A stretch of DNA of 64,000 nucleotides from JAENVT01 sp963720775 (lineage in GTDB: Bacteria; Actinomycetota; Acidimicrobiia; Acidimicrobiales; Ilumatobacteraceae). Of the stretch, positions 43,640-51,974 are shown piece by piece. The notes under the pieces are model-generated. The model saw only the letters and a list, made by a program, of their open reading frames with translations. It made no database searches and was not told the origin of the DNA. The stretch is from NCBI GenBank assembly GCA_963720775.1, contig CAVRGR010000001.1, positions 372,001 through 436,000 on the forward strand, written 5' to 3'. Within the stretch, counting starts at the first letter, position 1, and every line of letters begins with the position of its first letter. Made by a program: the position numbers and the translations under genes.

Positions 43640-45058
43640 ATGAGCGCGCGGCTCGTTGCCGGTGTCGATTCCTCGACCCAGAGCACCAAGGTCGAGGTGC
43701 GCGATCTCGACACCGGCGACGTTGTCGCTCGCGGTGCGGCACCCCATCCTCCCACCACGCCGCCACGGTCCGAGCAGGCCCCGCACAGCTGGTGGTCTGC
43801 TTTCGAAACTGCCTGGTCGGTCGTCGGTTCGCCACAGGTCGAAGCAATCAGCGTCGCCGGCCAGCAGCACGGAATGGTGGTGTTGGACGAGTCCCGCGAG
43901 GTCATCCGACCGGCGAAGTTGTGGAACGACACCGAGACTGCACCCGACGCCGGTTGGTTGCTGAAGCAGTTGCCGGCCGGTCCGGCCGATTGGGTTGCAG
44001 CCGTCGGCAGCGTGCCGGTCGCGGCCTTCACCGTCACCAAGCTGAGCTGGCTGCATCGAACCGAGCCCGAAAACTGGAGCAAGGTCGCTCATGTCCTCCT
44101 GCCGCACGACTGGATGACCTTTCGGCTGACCGGCGAGATCACGACGGACCGCGGCGATGCGTCAGGCACCGGCTACTGGTCGCCGTCATCGGAGGAGTAC
44201 AGCTGGGACGTCCTGTCGATCATCGACAAGGACCTCGACTGGTCGACGGTGGTGCCGCGGGTGGCGGGGCCGTCGGAGGTGGTCGGAAACTGGAACGGCG
44301 CCAGAGTCGCGTGTGGCACCGGCGACAACATGGCCGCAGCGCTCGGCCTCGGATTGCGGCCGGGCGTTGCCGTGCTGTCGCTCGGTACGTCGGGCACGGC
44401 TTATGCCGTCTGCGACCATGCGACCGCGGATGTCACCGGGGCAGTCGCGGGCTTCGCCGACGCCACGGGCAGGTTTCTGCCCTTGGCCTGCACCCTCAAC
44501 GCGACCAAGGTGACCGACGCCATCGCTCGGCTCCTCGGTGTGGGACACTCCGAACTCGACCAGTTGGCCCTCGCCGCTGCCGCGGGTGCGGGCGGCGCCA
44601 CCCTGTTGCCGTACTTCGACGGCGAGCGAACCCCCAATCTGCCGAAGTCCACCGGCCTCCTCGCCGGAATTCGCAGCGATGTGTCGCGCGAACAGCTCGC
44701 TCGAGCTGCTGTCGAAGGAGTGGTGTGTGGCTTGCTCGATGCGCTCGATGCGCTCGCTGCCATGACTCACGTCAGCGCTGTTCGGCTCGTCGGTGGCGGC
44801 GCTCGCAGCGCGGCCTACCGCCAGGTCGTGTCAGAACTGTGCGACCTGCCCGTGATGCTCGCCGACGCCGATGAGGCAGTCGCCACGGGTGCGTGCGTGC
44901 AGGCGGCCGCGGTCGCGCTCGGGGTCAGCCACGACGAGGTGGCCGAGCGCTGGGGACTTGGGGTCGGTACTCCACTTCCGGCGCCCGGGGGCGATACAGC
45001 GGGGGTGCGCGCTCGTTACGCCGCGTTGCGATCGGCAACGTATCCCTCGACGGCATGA
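43640..45058 (+). CDS. xylB: FGGY-family carbohydrate kinase, xylulokinase-like
   Basis: 472 residues. N-terminal GVDSSTQSTKVEV (9-21) is the ATPase phosphate loop, ISVAGQQHGMVVLD and LPHDWMTFRLTGE match xylulokinases, GDNMAAALGLG is the second phosphate loop and LPYFDGERTPNLP is a strong xylulokinase motif. It phosphorylates D-xylulose or a related ketose. No xylose isomerase or sugar transporter is in the window, so it is an orphan. It is divergent from the reductase gene, and its stop shares bases with the J-domain gene start. Confidence 0.82.
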   Translation: MSARLVAGVDSSTQSTKVEVRDLDTGDVVARGAAPHPPTTPPRSEQAPHSWWSAFETAWSVVGSPQVEAISVAGQQHGMVVLDESREVIRPAKLWNDTETAPDAGWLLKQLPAGPADWVAAVGSVPVAAFTVTKLSWLHRTEPENWSKVAHVLLPHDWMTFRLTGEITTDRGDASGTGYWSPSSEEYSWDVLSIIDKDLDWSTVVPRVAGPSEVVGNWNGARVACGTGDNMAAALGLGLRPGVAVLSLGTSGTAYAVCDHATADVTGAVAGFADATGRFLPLACTLNATKVTDAIARLLGVGHSELDQLALAAAAGAGGATLLPYFDGERTPNLPKSTGLLAGIRSDVSREQLARAAVEGVVCGLLDALDALAAMTHVSAVRLVGGGARSAAYRQVVSELCDLPVMLADADEAVATGACVQAAAVALGVSHDEVAERWGLGVGTPLPAPGGDTAGVRARYAALRSATYPSTA

Positions 45059-45543
45059 GCACCGATCCGTTCGCGGTTCTCGGCGTCACTCCCGACGCCA
45101 CCCTCGAGCAGGTGCGCTCGGCTCGCCGTCGGTTGGCGGCGGAATTCCACCCCGACCACGGTGGCGACGCTGTCCGGATGGGGGAGATCAACGCCGCCTT
45201 CGATCTGGCGGTAGCCCGGCTGGCGCATCGTCCGGCGCCGCAACCGCGGTTGCGCGGAGTGCAGCACGACGCCCCGTCGTTCACGATCGACTGCCTGCCG
45301 GCGGAGGCCTTCGAGGCGTTGTTGGTCGTCACCTCCTGGATGGGTGAAGTGCTCGTCGACGACCCTCCGTACGTTCTCGAAGTGCACCTCACCGAGCCCG
45401 GCCCGTGCTGGTGCCGTCTCGACCTCGTCCCCGATGCCGGTGGCAGCACGGTGACCCTCACCGTCGCCTCCGTGGGCAGCGAACCCGCGCCCGATGTCGA
45501 GGATGTCCGGGATGCCTGGGTCGCCAACCTCAACCGGCTGTGA
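45055..45543 (+). CDS. J-domain protein, short
   Basis: 162 residues. A compact J domain (1-62) carries the HPD motif at 32-34 (FHPDHGG) and the helix pairs expected of DnaJ domains. The rest (about 78-162) is a beta-rich domain (TIDCLPAEAFEALLVVTSWMG) that I do not recognise, resembling START-like strands. It lacks the zinc finger and C-terminal peptide-binding domains of DnaJ, so it probably recruits DnaK to a specific client. ATG 45055 overlaps the xylulokinase stop by four bases, though a functional link is not evident. Confidence 0.75.
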   Translation: MSTDPFAVLGVTPDATLEQVRSARRRLAAEFHPDHGGDAVRMGEINAAFDLAVARLAHRPAPQPRLRGVQHDAPSFTIDCLPAEAFEALLVVTSWMGEVLVDDPPYVLEVHLTEPGPCWCRLDLVPDAGGSTVTLTVASVGSEPAPDVEDVRDAWVANLNRL

Positions 45544-45566
45544 GCGAGGTCAGGACGCTGACCTGC

Positions 45567-45615
45567 CCTGTGGAGTTGTTGGCGCACACCCGGACACCTC
45601 GAACAACTCCACAGG
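45567..45615. terminator. Bidirectional terminator stem
   Basis: CCTGTGGAGTTGTT (45567-45580) and AACAACTCCACAGG (45602-45615) are perfect 14-bp inverted repeats around a 21-nt loop, in the 87-bp gap between convergent genes. An extra CTGA/TCAG pair continues the stem beyond a bulge. Serves both strands by position. Confidence 0.7.
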
Positions 45616-45630
45616 TCAGTAGGTCGGGGG

Positions 45631-46527
45631 TCAGCGGGGGCGCGCCGCGGCTTTGGTGAGACGATCGCGGATGGCGTGGCCGAGGCCGGCGGCCGGAGGC
45701 ATCACGGCGATCACTATGTCGACGTTGCGATCGTCGGCACCTCGCAGCCGGCTGTACAGCGTGTGCGCGAAGTGGGCGAGGTCGTCGTCGGCGAGGATCT
45801 CGACGCCGGTTCGGCCGCCCGCCAGGCGCTCGGCATCCGTGACGCTCGACACCAGCATCACCTGGCACTGCGGTGCGTAATGCGATGCGAGCATGCCCGG
45901 GGCCCGACTGGGTCCGCCCGCCTCTGCAAGTGCCTCGTCGAGGATTGCGGCGATGTGCTCCGTCGGTATCCCGCCTGGTCTCAGCACCTGGGGCGGGTCG
46001 ACCATGCAGTCGACGATCGTCGATTCGATTCCGATCGGACACGGCCCACCGTCGAGGACGAAGTCGACGTCGCTGCCGAGATCGGCGCGCACATGGTCGG
46101 CAGTCGTCGGACTCACCCGGCCGAACCTGTTGGCGGAAGGCGCTGCCAGCCCTCCGCCGAAGCGAGCCAGCAACTCCAGCGTGAGCGGATGGGCGGGCAC
46201 ACGAAGGCCTACTGAAACCCTTCCTCCTGTGACAACGTCGAGCACATGCGCTGCCCGAGGAACCAGCAGCGTGAGTGGGCCCGGCCAGCACGATTCCGCC
46301 AGCACCGCGGCGGTTGCAGGAACGGTCGCCGCCCAGTCACCCAACTGCGCGGCGGCGGCCAGATGCACGATCAGGGGGTGGGCGAACGGGCGGCCCTTGA
46401 CGGCGAAGATGCGTTGCACGGCGTCGGGGTTCGAGGCATCGGCTGCAAGCCCGTAGACGGTCTCTGTCGGAATGGCGACCAGCCCTCCAGCTCGCAGCAC
46501 TTCGAGCGCTCGGTCGATGTCGTTCAC
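45631..46527 (-). CDS. tsaC: L-threonylcarbamoyladenylate synthase (TsaC/Sua5)
   Basis: 298 residues. The YrdC domain spans 1 to about 200 (GGLVAIPTETVYGLAADA, KGRPFAHPLIVHL, LAAPSANRFGRVSPTTADHV, and LRPGGI). A Sua5-type C-terminal extension with APGMLASHYAPQ follows, so it is the longer Sua5 form. It makes threonylcarbamoyl-AMP for the t6A37 modification of ANN-decoding tRNAs. GTG 46527 overlaps the hydrolase stop by four bases. The C terminus is Arg-rich. Confidence 0.92.
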   Translation of the reverse strand: MNDIDRALEVLRAGGLVAIPTETVYGLAADASNPDAVQRIFAVKGRPFAHPLIVHLAAAAQLGDWAATVPATAAVLAESCWPGPLTLLVPRAAHVLDVVTGGRVSVGLRVPAHPLTLELLARFGGGLAAPSANRFGRVSPTTADHVRADLGSDVDFVLDGGPCPIGIESTIVDCMVDPPQVLRPGGIPTEHIAAILDEALAEAGGPSRAPGMLASHYAPQCQVMLVSSVTDAERLAGGRTGVEILADDDLAHFAHTLYSRLRGADDRNVDIVIAVMPPAAGLGHAIRDRLTKAAARPR

Positions 46528-47207
46528 GCAGGGACTGCGTCGAGGAAGTCGAGGGTGGCATCGATGAAGCCGAACGCCTCGGGAGTGGCGAAGTGGTCGA
46601 CGTTGCGCAGGGTGCGCAGAGTGGCGTTCGGCAGAGCGTCGGCGAGCGGCTCGCCCGGTCCGGCGAAGTCGCGATCGCCGATCACGACCAGGGTCGGGCA
46701 AGTCACGACGGAAAGCATGCCGGGCCGCACCGGCGTGCTCCTGCGCCTCATCACCGCCGTGAGAGCGGCGCTGTCGTTGCCGGGTTGCCTCGCGTACTGC
46801 ACGAACATTCGCGCCAGGTTGTCGTCGGGGTCGCCGCGGCCCTCCAGAGCGGCGACGATCCGCTGGCGCCGTGAATCGTCGGAATCGAACAACGACTCGC
46901 CAATGCCTGCCAGCACGAGGCGGTTGAAGCGATGCGGTTGCTGCATCGCCAGGTGGAGCAGCGTGATGGCGCCGAGTGAGAAGCCGATGGCGTCAGCAGG
47001 CTCGTCAGGCCACACATCGGCCACTCGGGCGGTCAGGTCGTCGTACGCCTCGGGTTCGTGCGGCTTGGGGGCTGCGCCGTGGCCGAGCAGATCCACCCCG
47101 ATGACCTCTCGCCCCGCATCGTGAAGCAGTTCTGCGAAACCGTTGTCCTGCCAGGTCGCGGCGAACGACCCACCCCAACCATGAACGAGGACGACCGGCG
47201 GCGACAC
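46524..47207 (-). CDS. Alpha/beta hydrolase
   Basis: 227 residues. VVLVHGWGGSFAATW bears the oxyanion HG, AIGFSLGAITLL the nucleophile Ser (near 77) and NVDHFATPE the catalytic His. DRDFAGPGE contains the acid. TACGGT (complement of 47215-47220) lies 7 nt before GTG 47207, so a leaderless message is likely. It is first in a two-gene unit with tsaC; substrate unknown. Confidence 0.82.
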   Translation of the reverse strand: MSPPVVLVHGWGGSFAATWQDNGFAELLHDAGREVIGVDLLGHGAAPKPHEPEAYDDLTARVADVWPDEPADAIGFSLGAITLLHLAMQQPHRFNRLVLAGIGESLFDSDDSRRQRIVAALEGRGDPDDNLARMFVQYARQPGNDSAALTAVMRRRSTPVRPGMLSVVTCPTLVVIGDRDFAGPGEPLADALPNATLRTLRNVDHFATPEAFGFIDATLDFLDAVPA

Positions 47208-47303
47208 GCCGCAAACCGTATCGGGCTCCGGTCGTCGCAGACGGCCCCCAGAAGCCGTAGCCTTGGGCGGTCCGTCGTGGCCATCTGTCAACCTGGAGTA
47301 GCC

Positions 47304-48740
47304 ATGCGTCTGCTGAACGAAAGCCCGCCGTACGACCTGACCTACAGCGACGTTTTCATGGTGCCCAGCCTGTCGTCCGTGCCGTCGCGCTTCACGGTCG
47401 ACCTCAAAACACCCGATGGCCTCGGTACGACGATTCCCGTGGTTGTCAGCAACATGACCGCCGTCGCCGGTCGACGCATGGCCGAGACCGTGGCCCGACG
47501 AGGCGGCCTCACGGTCCTCCCGCAAGACATTCCACTCGATGTCGTCGAAGGTGTCATCGGGTACGTCAAGTCCCGCCACATCGTGTACGACACCCCGATC
47601 ACGCTCAGCCCCACGCACACGGTCGGCGACGCCCTCGGCCTCATCCACAAGCGAGCGCACGGAGCGCTCGTGGTAGTTGGCGACGACGGCACACCCGCCG
47701 GCATCTTCACCGAGCACGACGCCGTGGGCTTCGACCGCTTCAGCCAACTGAAGAACGTGATGAGCAGCGACCTGCTGGTGATCGAGGACGGCACGTCACC
47801 CGACGAGATCTACGACCGCCTGTCCGGTCAGCGGCTTTCGGTGGCACCCGTGGTCGACGAGCTCGGGCGTCTGATCGGTTGCATCACTCGAAAGGGCGCG
47901 TTGCGCTCGACGATCTACCAGCCGGCGGTCGATGTCGATGGCCGACTCAGGATCGCCGTCGCGGTGGGCATCAACGGCGATCCGGCCACCAAGGCCAAGT
48001 CCCTGATCGCCATGGGCGCCGACGTGTTGGTGATCGACACGGCCCACGGCCATCAAACGCGAACCCTGCGAGCGATCGAGGAGGTGCGCGCCATCGCACC
48101 GGATGCGGCGATCGTCGCCGGCAACGTGGTCACCGCCGAAGGCACGCGCGACCTCATCAACGCCGGCGCCGACGTGGTGAAGGTTGGGGTCGGACCGGGC
48201 GCCATGTGCACCACGCGGATGATGACCGGAGTCGGTCGCCCACAGTTCAGCGCCGTCATGGAATGCGCCGCCGAAGCGGCGGAGAGCGGGAAGCACATCT
48301 GGGCCGACGGCGGAGTGCGCTATCCCCGCGATGTGGCCCTTGCCCTGGCGGCCGGAGCGGCGAACGTGATGTTCGGGTCGTGGCTCGCCGGCACCTACGA
48401 ATCGGCCGCCGATACCTTGCGCGACCCCGACGGGCGGCTCTACAAGGAAAGCTTCGGCATGGCCAGCAACCGTGCGGTCAAGAGCCGCAATCGCACGGAA
48501 ACCGCGTTCGAACGGGCCCGCAAGGAGCTCTTCGAGGAGGGCATCAGCACCTCGCGGATGTACCTCGATCCCGATCGACCGGGGGTCGAAGACATCATCG
48601 ACGAGATCGTCGCCGGAGTCCGTTCGGCGTGCACCTACGCAGGCGCAGCGACGATCGGCGAGTTCCATCGTCGCGCGGTCGTCGGCGTGCAGAGTGCCGC
48701 CGGCTACAGCGAGGGCTTGCCGCAGGGGACGAGCTGGTAG
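47304..48740 (+). CDS. guaB1: GuaB1-family GMP reductase (IMPDH-related, with CBS domains)
   Basis: 478 residues. The IMPDH/GMPR barrel is split by a CBS pair (about 95-200); catalytic Cys302 lies in GPGAMCTTRMMTGVG, and IDTAHGH with VAGNVVTAEG marks the nucleotide site. The family is the actinobacterial GuaB1 (Rv1843c type), long annotated as IMP dehydrogenase but now regarded as GMP reductase, recycling GMP to IMP, with CBS domains as the nucleotide sensor. GGAG precedes ATG 47304 by 7 nt. cmk starts directly at the base after its stop, placing it in a nucleotide operon. Confidence 0.88.
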   Translation: MRLLNESPPYDLTYSDVFMVPSLSSVPSRFTVDLKTPDGLGTTIPVVVSNMTAVAGRRMAETVARRGGLTVLPQDIPLDVVEGVIGYVKSRHIVYDTPITLSPTHTVGDALGLIHKRAHGALVVVGDDGTPAGIFTEHDAVGFDRFSQLKNVMSSDLLVIEDGTSPDEIYDRLSGQRLSVAPVVDELGRLIGCITRKGALRSTIYQPAVDVDGRLRIAVAVGINGDPATKAKSLIAMGADVLVIDTAHGHQTRTLRAIEEVRAIAPDAAIVAGNVVTAEGTRDLINAGADVVKVGVGPGAMCTTRMMTGVGRPQFSAVMECAAEAAESGKHIWADGGVRYPRDVALALAAGAANVMFGSWLAGTYESAADTLRDPDGRLYKESFGMASNRAVKSRNRTETAFERARKELFEEGISTSRMYLDPDRPGVEDIIDEIVAGVRSACTYAGAATIGEFHRRAVVGVQSAAGYSEGLPQGTSW

Positions 48741-49376
48741 GTGCGGGTCATTGCGATCGATGGTCCGGCGGGTGCCGGCAAGAGCACTGTGGCGCGGGCA
48801 TTGGCTGCCCGTCTGGGCTTGGAGTACCTCGATACCGGGGCCATGTATCGGGCTGTCACGCTGGCGGCCATGAGGCGCGGCATCGACCCAGCAGATGTCG
48901 ACCGAGTCGCCGAGCTCGCCGAGGAGGTCACGCTCGAAGTTGGTGACCGCGGTGTCTTCGTCGATGGCTTCGAAGCCACGACCGACATCCGCAGCCCCGA
49001 GGTGACCTCGGCGGTCAGCGCGGTTGCCGCGAACGGTCGCGTTCGCACTGAGTTGGTCAAGCGCCAACGGAGCTGGGCGATCGAACGCGGTGGAGGCGTG
49101 CTCGAGGGCCGTGACATCGGGTCGGTCGTGTTCCCCGACGCGGAGCTGAAGCTGCATCTCACCGCGTCGCCGCGCATTCGTGCCGAACGACGCTCGGCCG
49201 AGACTGGCGGCAATGTCGACGAGATCGAGGCGGCGATCGCCCGGCGCGACCGGCACGACATCTCTCGGTCGCACGGTCCACTGATCGAGGCTGATGGCTC
49301 AGTCGTCGTAGATACCACCGGGCTCAGCATCGACCAGGTGCTCGAGCGAATCGAACGACTGCTGGAGCGGCCATGA
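48741..49376 (+). CDS. cmk: Cytidylate kinase
   Basis: 211 residues, within the usual range. Walker A GPAGAGKST (8-16), YLDTGAMYRAVTLAAMRRG, GRDIGSVVFPDA and RRDRHDISRSHGPL are all diagnostic. It phosphorylates CMP and dCMP. GTG 48741 abuts the guaB1 stop, and the gene overlaps the downstream acyltransferase by four bases. cmk followed by a PlsC-like gene is a recurrent bacterial order. Confidence 0.95.
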   Translation: MRVIAIDGPAGAGKSTVARALAARLGLEYLDTGAMYRAVTLAAMRRGIDPADVDRVAELAEEVTLEVGDRGVFVDGFEATTDIRSPEVTSAVSAVAANGRVRTELVKRQRSWAIERGGGVLEGRDIGSVVFPDAELKLHLTASPRIRAERRSAETGGNVDEIEAAIARRDRHDISRSHGPLIEADGSVVVDTTGLSIDQVLERIERLLERP

Positions 49377-50050
49377 CCAAGATCTCGACCAAGCTCACCG
49401 GCAACAGGATCCTCGACCGCGTCGCCTACAAGATCGTGCGATCCATCGTCACCACGTTCTGCCGCACCTGGTGCCGAATGACTGTCGAAGGACGTGAGAA
49501 CGTGCCCGCCACCGGGGCCTTCCTGCTCGCTCCGAGCCATCGCAGCATCCTCGACACGCCCATTGCCTCGGGCGTCACCCGACGACGCATGCGGTTCATG
49601 GGGGCCGACAAGTACTGGAAGAACAACGCGTTCGGCCGCCTGCTGACGGCCCTCGGCGGCTTTCCGGTCACCCGCGGAACGGCCGATCGTGAGGCGTTGA
49701 AGCGATGCATCGCCGTGCTCGAACAAGGCGAACCTCTTGTTCTCTTTCCGGAGGGCGAGCGCAAGAGCGGGCCGATCGTGCAGCCCTTGTTCGACGGGGC
49801 CGCCTTCGTCGCGGTCAAGGCCGGCGTACCGATCGTGCCGGTGGGAATTGGTGGTTCCGAACGGGCGATGCCCAAGGGTGCAAAGTTCATCAGGCCGCGC
49901 AAGGTTCACGTGGCGATCGGCAAGCCATTGCCCACGACGAGCATCACCGGAAGCCCGAAGGCGCAACGCGACGCCGCACGCCAGGTGACCATCGAGTTGC
50001 ACGCCGAGTTGCAGCGCCTGTTCGACATCGCCGAAGCCCGCGTCGGCTGA
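49373..50050 (+). CDS. 1-acyl-sn-glycerol-3-phosphate acyltransferase (PlsC-like)
   Basis: 225 residues. His56-x4-Asp61 in SHRSILD, the LFPEGERKSG acceptor motif near 122-131, and VPIVPVGIGGSERAM are the acyltransferase blocks. It acylates lysophosphatidic acid or a related glycerolipid at the membrane. This is the second PlsC-type enzyme in the window (the first is fused to a phosphatase at 9659). Co-translated with cmk. Confidence 0.9.
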   Translation: MTKISTKLTGNRILDRVAYKIVRSIVTTFCRTWCRMTVEGRENVPATGAFLLAPSHRSILDTPIASGVTRRRMRFMGADKYWKNNAFGRLLTALGGFPVTRGTADREALKRCIAVLEQGEPLVLFPEGERKSGPIVQPLFDGAAFVAVKAGVPIVPVGIGGSERAMPKGAKFIRPRKVHVAIGKPLPTTSITGSPKAQRDAARQVTIELHAELQRLFDIAEARVG

Positions 50051-50068
50051 GTCGGCCTGCCGACGACC

Positions 50069-51328
50069 CTACCGTTCGAAGAACTGCTGGAGGCCCTTGG
50101 CCAGCCAGATCGGGTCTTCGACGCCGCACAGTTCGCGCGCTGAGTGCATCGACAGTTGCGGCACACCGACATCGACCGTTTCGATGCCCATCCGTGTAGC
50201 AGTTATCGGGCCGATGGTCGTGCCACACGGCATGTTGTTGCGACTGACGAAGACCTGCGACGGCACGCTCGCCTCATCGAACACACGCTGCAGCATCGCC
50301 GCGGAACGCCCCGACGTGGCGTAGCGCTGGTTGCTGTTGAGCTTGATCGCCGGTCCACGGTTGACCATCGGCTGGTGCTCGGGTTCGTGGCGTTCGCGGT
50401 AGTTGGGATGAACCGCGTGCGCGTTGTCGGCCGACACGCACGTGCTCGTTGCCAACTGAGCGAGGAATTCGGAACGTGACGCGCCACAGCCCTGGGAGAG
50501 CCGTTCGAGGACATGTTCGAGCAGGGGACCGGCCGCACCTGTTGCGCTCTCCGACCCGACCTCCTCGTGATCGAAGAGGGCGATGACCGCCGTCGAGCCC
50601 TTTGGCTGGGTGTTCGCCACGATTGCCTCGACGGCCGCCCAACACGAAACCTGGTTGTCGAGCCGACCCGCGGCGAGCAGCGATCGGTCGGCTCCGAGAA
50701 CCTCCGGAGGTGTGCGGTCGAACAGGCACAGGTCCCACGCGGCGATCGCCTCGGTAGCAACCCCCACACGGTCGCCCAGCCACTGCGCGAACTCCCCGAC
50801 ACGAGGTGATCCAGAACCCCACACGGGAGTCATGTGCAACTGCCTGTCGAGGACCAGACCTCGCTCGTTGACGTCGCGATCGAGGTGGATCGCCAACTGC
50901 GGAACTCGACAGATCGCCTCGTCGACCCGGACGTCGATTGCCGTGCCGTCGTTCAGCTCCAGCCGACCGGCGACCCCGAGATCGCGGTCGAGCCACGAGT
51001 TGATCAGCGCGCCGCCGTACACCTCGACTCCGAGCTGCTTCCAACCAACTCCACCAGTGTCGGGACGGGGCTTGATCCGCAGCCCGGGCGAGTCGGTGTG
51101 TGCGCCAACGAGTCGTAGAGGCGACGTGCGATCGGCTGCCGAGCCGCATCGCCACGCAACCAAGGCCGCACCGCGGATGACGTATCCCTGATCCGGCGCA
51201 TGTGTCCAGGGCTGGGCGAGGTCGACCGCGTCGAACCCCGACGCGGTGAGGCGCTGGGCAGCCGTTGCGACGACGTGCCAAGGCGAGGGTGAACCTTCGA
51301 GGAAGGCGATCAGATCGTCGAGCTCCAT
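50069..51328 (-). CDS. apeB: M18-family aminopeptidase
   Basis: 419 residues. Two-zinc ligands are in VGAHTDSPGLRIKP (His), GRLDNQVSCWAAVEAI (bridging Asp), FDHEEVGSESATGAAG (catalytic Glu pair) and a late VPQLSMHSARELCG (His). These are standard for aspartyl/M18 aminopeptidases, which form dodecameric shells in the cytoplasm. ATG 51328 shares one base with the histidine phosphatase stop. It is convergent with the acyltransferase gene. Confidence 0.92.
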   Translation of the reverse strand: MELDDLIAFLEGSPSPWHVVATAAQRLTASGFDAVDLAQPWTHAPDQGYVIRGAALVAWRCGSAADRTSPLRLVGAHTDSPGLRIKPRPDTGGVGWKQLGVEVYGGALINSWLDRDLGVAGRLELNDGTAIDVRVDEAICRVPQLAIHLDRDVNERGLVLDRQLHMTPVWGSGSPRVGEFAQWLGDRVGVATEAIAAWDLCLFDRTPPEVLGADRSLLAAGRLDNQVSCWAAVEAIVANTQPKGSTAVIALFDHEEVGSESATGAAGPLLEHVLERLSQGCGASRSEFLAQLATSTCVSADNAHAVHPNYRERHEPEHQPMVNRGPAIKLNSNQRYATSGRSAAMLQRVFDEASVPSQVFVSRNNMPCGTTIGPITATRMGIETVDVGVPQLSMHSARELCGVEDPIWLAKGLQQFFER

Positions 51329-51954
51329 CAGTTCGTTCCCTGGAACAAGCCCATCGGCAGGCCTGTTCCGCGGAAGTGAGAGGTCTCGTTGATCGTGACG
51401 ATCGAGCGGATGCCACCACGTGCCGCGGCGACGCGGTTGATGCTCGTGTAGTTGGGATAGAAGAAGCCGCGGGACTGGCTGAGGCCGAGTACGTGACACA
51501 AGTAGCTGTTGATCACACCACCGTGACACACCACGGCAATGCGCTCACCCGAGTGAGCATCGATCAATCCTTCGATCGCACTCACCACACGGACACGGAA
51601 CTCGGCAGACGTCTCCTCCTCCGTGTCCCACTGACCGTTGATCACGGTGTGGTAGCGCGAGTCGTTCTCTGCCTTCAACTCCTCCACTGGGACGTAGTTG
51701 CCCGACAACCGGTCGTACTCGGCGATGTCGTCGTACACTTGCACAGGGATCGAGCGGGTGGCCGCGATGATCTCGGCGGTCTGGTACGCACGTCGTAGTG
51801 GACTGGCGTAGATTGCGTCGAGATGCTCCGACGACAAGTACGTTGCCAGGTGCTCGGCTTGGGCACGGCCGTCGGGCGAGAGATCCGGGTCGGCCGGACC
51901 CTCCACCATCTCACGGCGAAGAGGCAGCGCGTGGCGGACCAACAACAGCTCCAT
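51328..51954 (-). CDS. Histidine phosphatase family protein
   Basis: 208 residues. LLVRHALPLRREM has the phosphoryl-accepting His (RHA form of RHG) and AVVCHGGVINSYL the second catalytic His; LSPDGRAQAEHLA and IYASPLRRAYQTAEII are typical phosphoglycerate-mutase-like blocks. It most likely hydrolyses a phosphate ester; the substrate is unknown. TATCTA lies 7 nt upstream of ATG 51954, overlapping the pyruvate kinase -10. Confidence 0.88.
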   Translation of the reverse strand: MELLLVRHALPLRREMVEGPADPDLSPDGRAQAEHLATYLSSEHLDAIYASPLRRAYQTAEIIAATRSIPVQVYDDIAEYDRLSGNYVPVEELKAENDSRYHTVINGQWDTEEETSAEFRVRVVSAIEGLIDAHSGERIAVVCHGGVINSYLCHVLGLSQSRGFFYPNYTSINRVAAARGGIRSIVTINETSHFRGTGLPMGLFQGTN

Positions 51955-51961
51955 GGGTCAC

Positions 51962-51970
51962 TAGATAATC
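51962..51970. promoter_or_regulatory. Overlapping divergent -10 boxes
   Basis: Within the 20-bp gap, TAGATA/GATAAT reads rightwards to ATG 51975 (5-7 nt) and TATCTA reads leftwards to ATG 51954 (7 nt). Both mRNAs must be leaderless and the two polymerases compete for one site. Confidence 0.6.
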
Positions 51971-51974
51971 AGGT

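Noticed and set aside
47304..48740. Main IMP dehydrogenase GuaB
   Set aside because: Sequence style and its place before cmk fit the GuaB1 group, now regarded as GMP reductase in actinobacteria.
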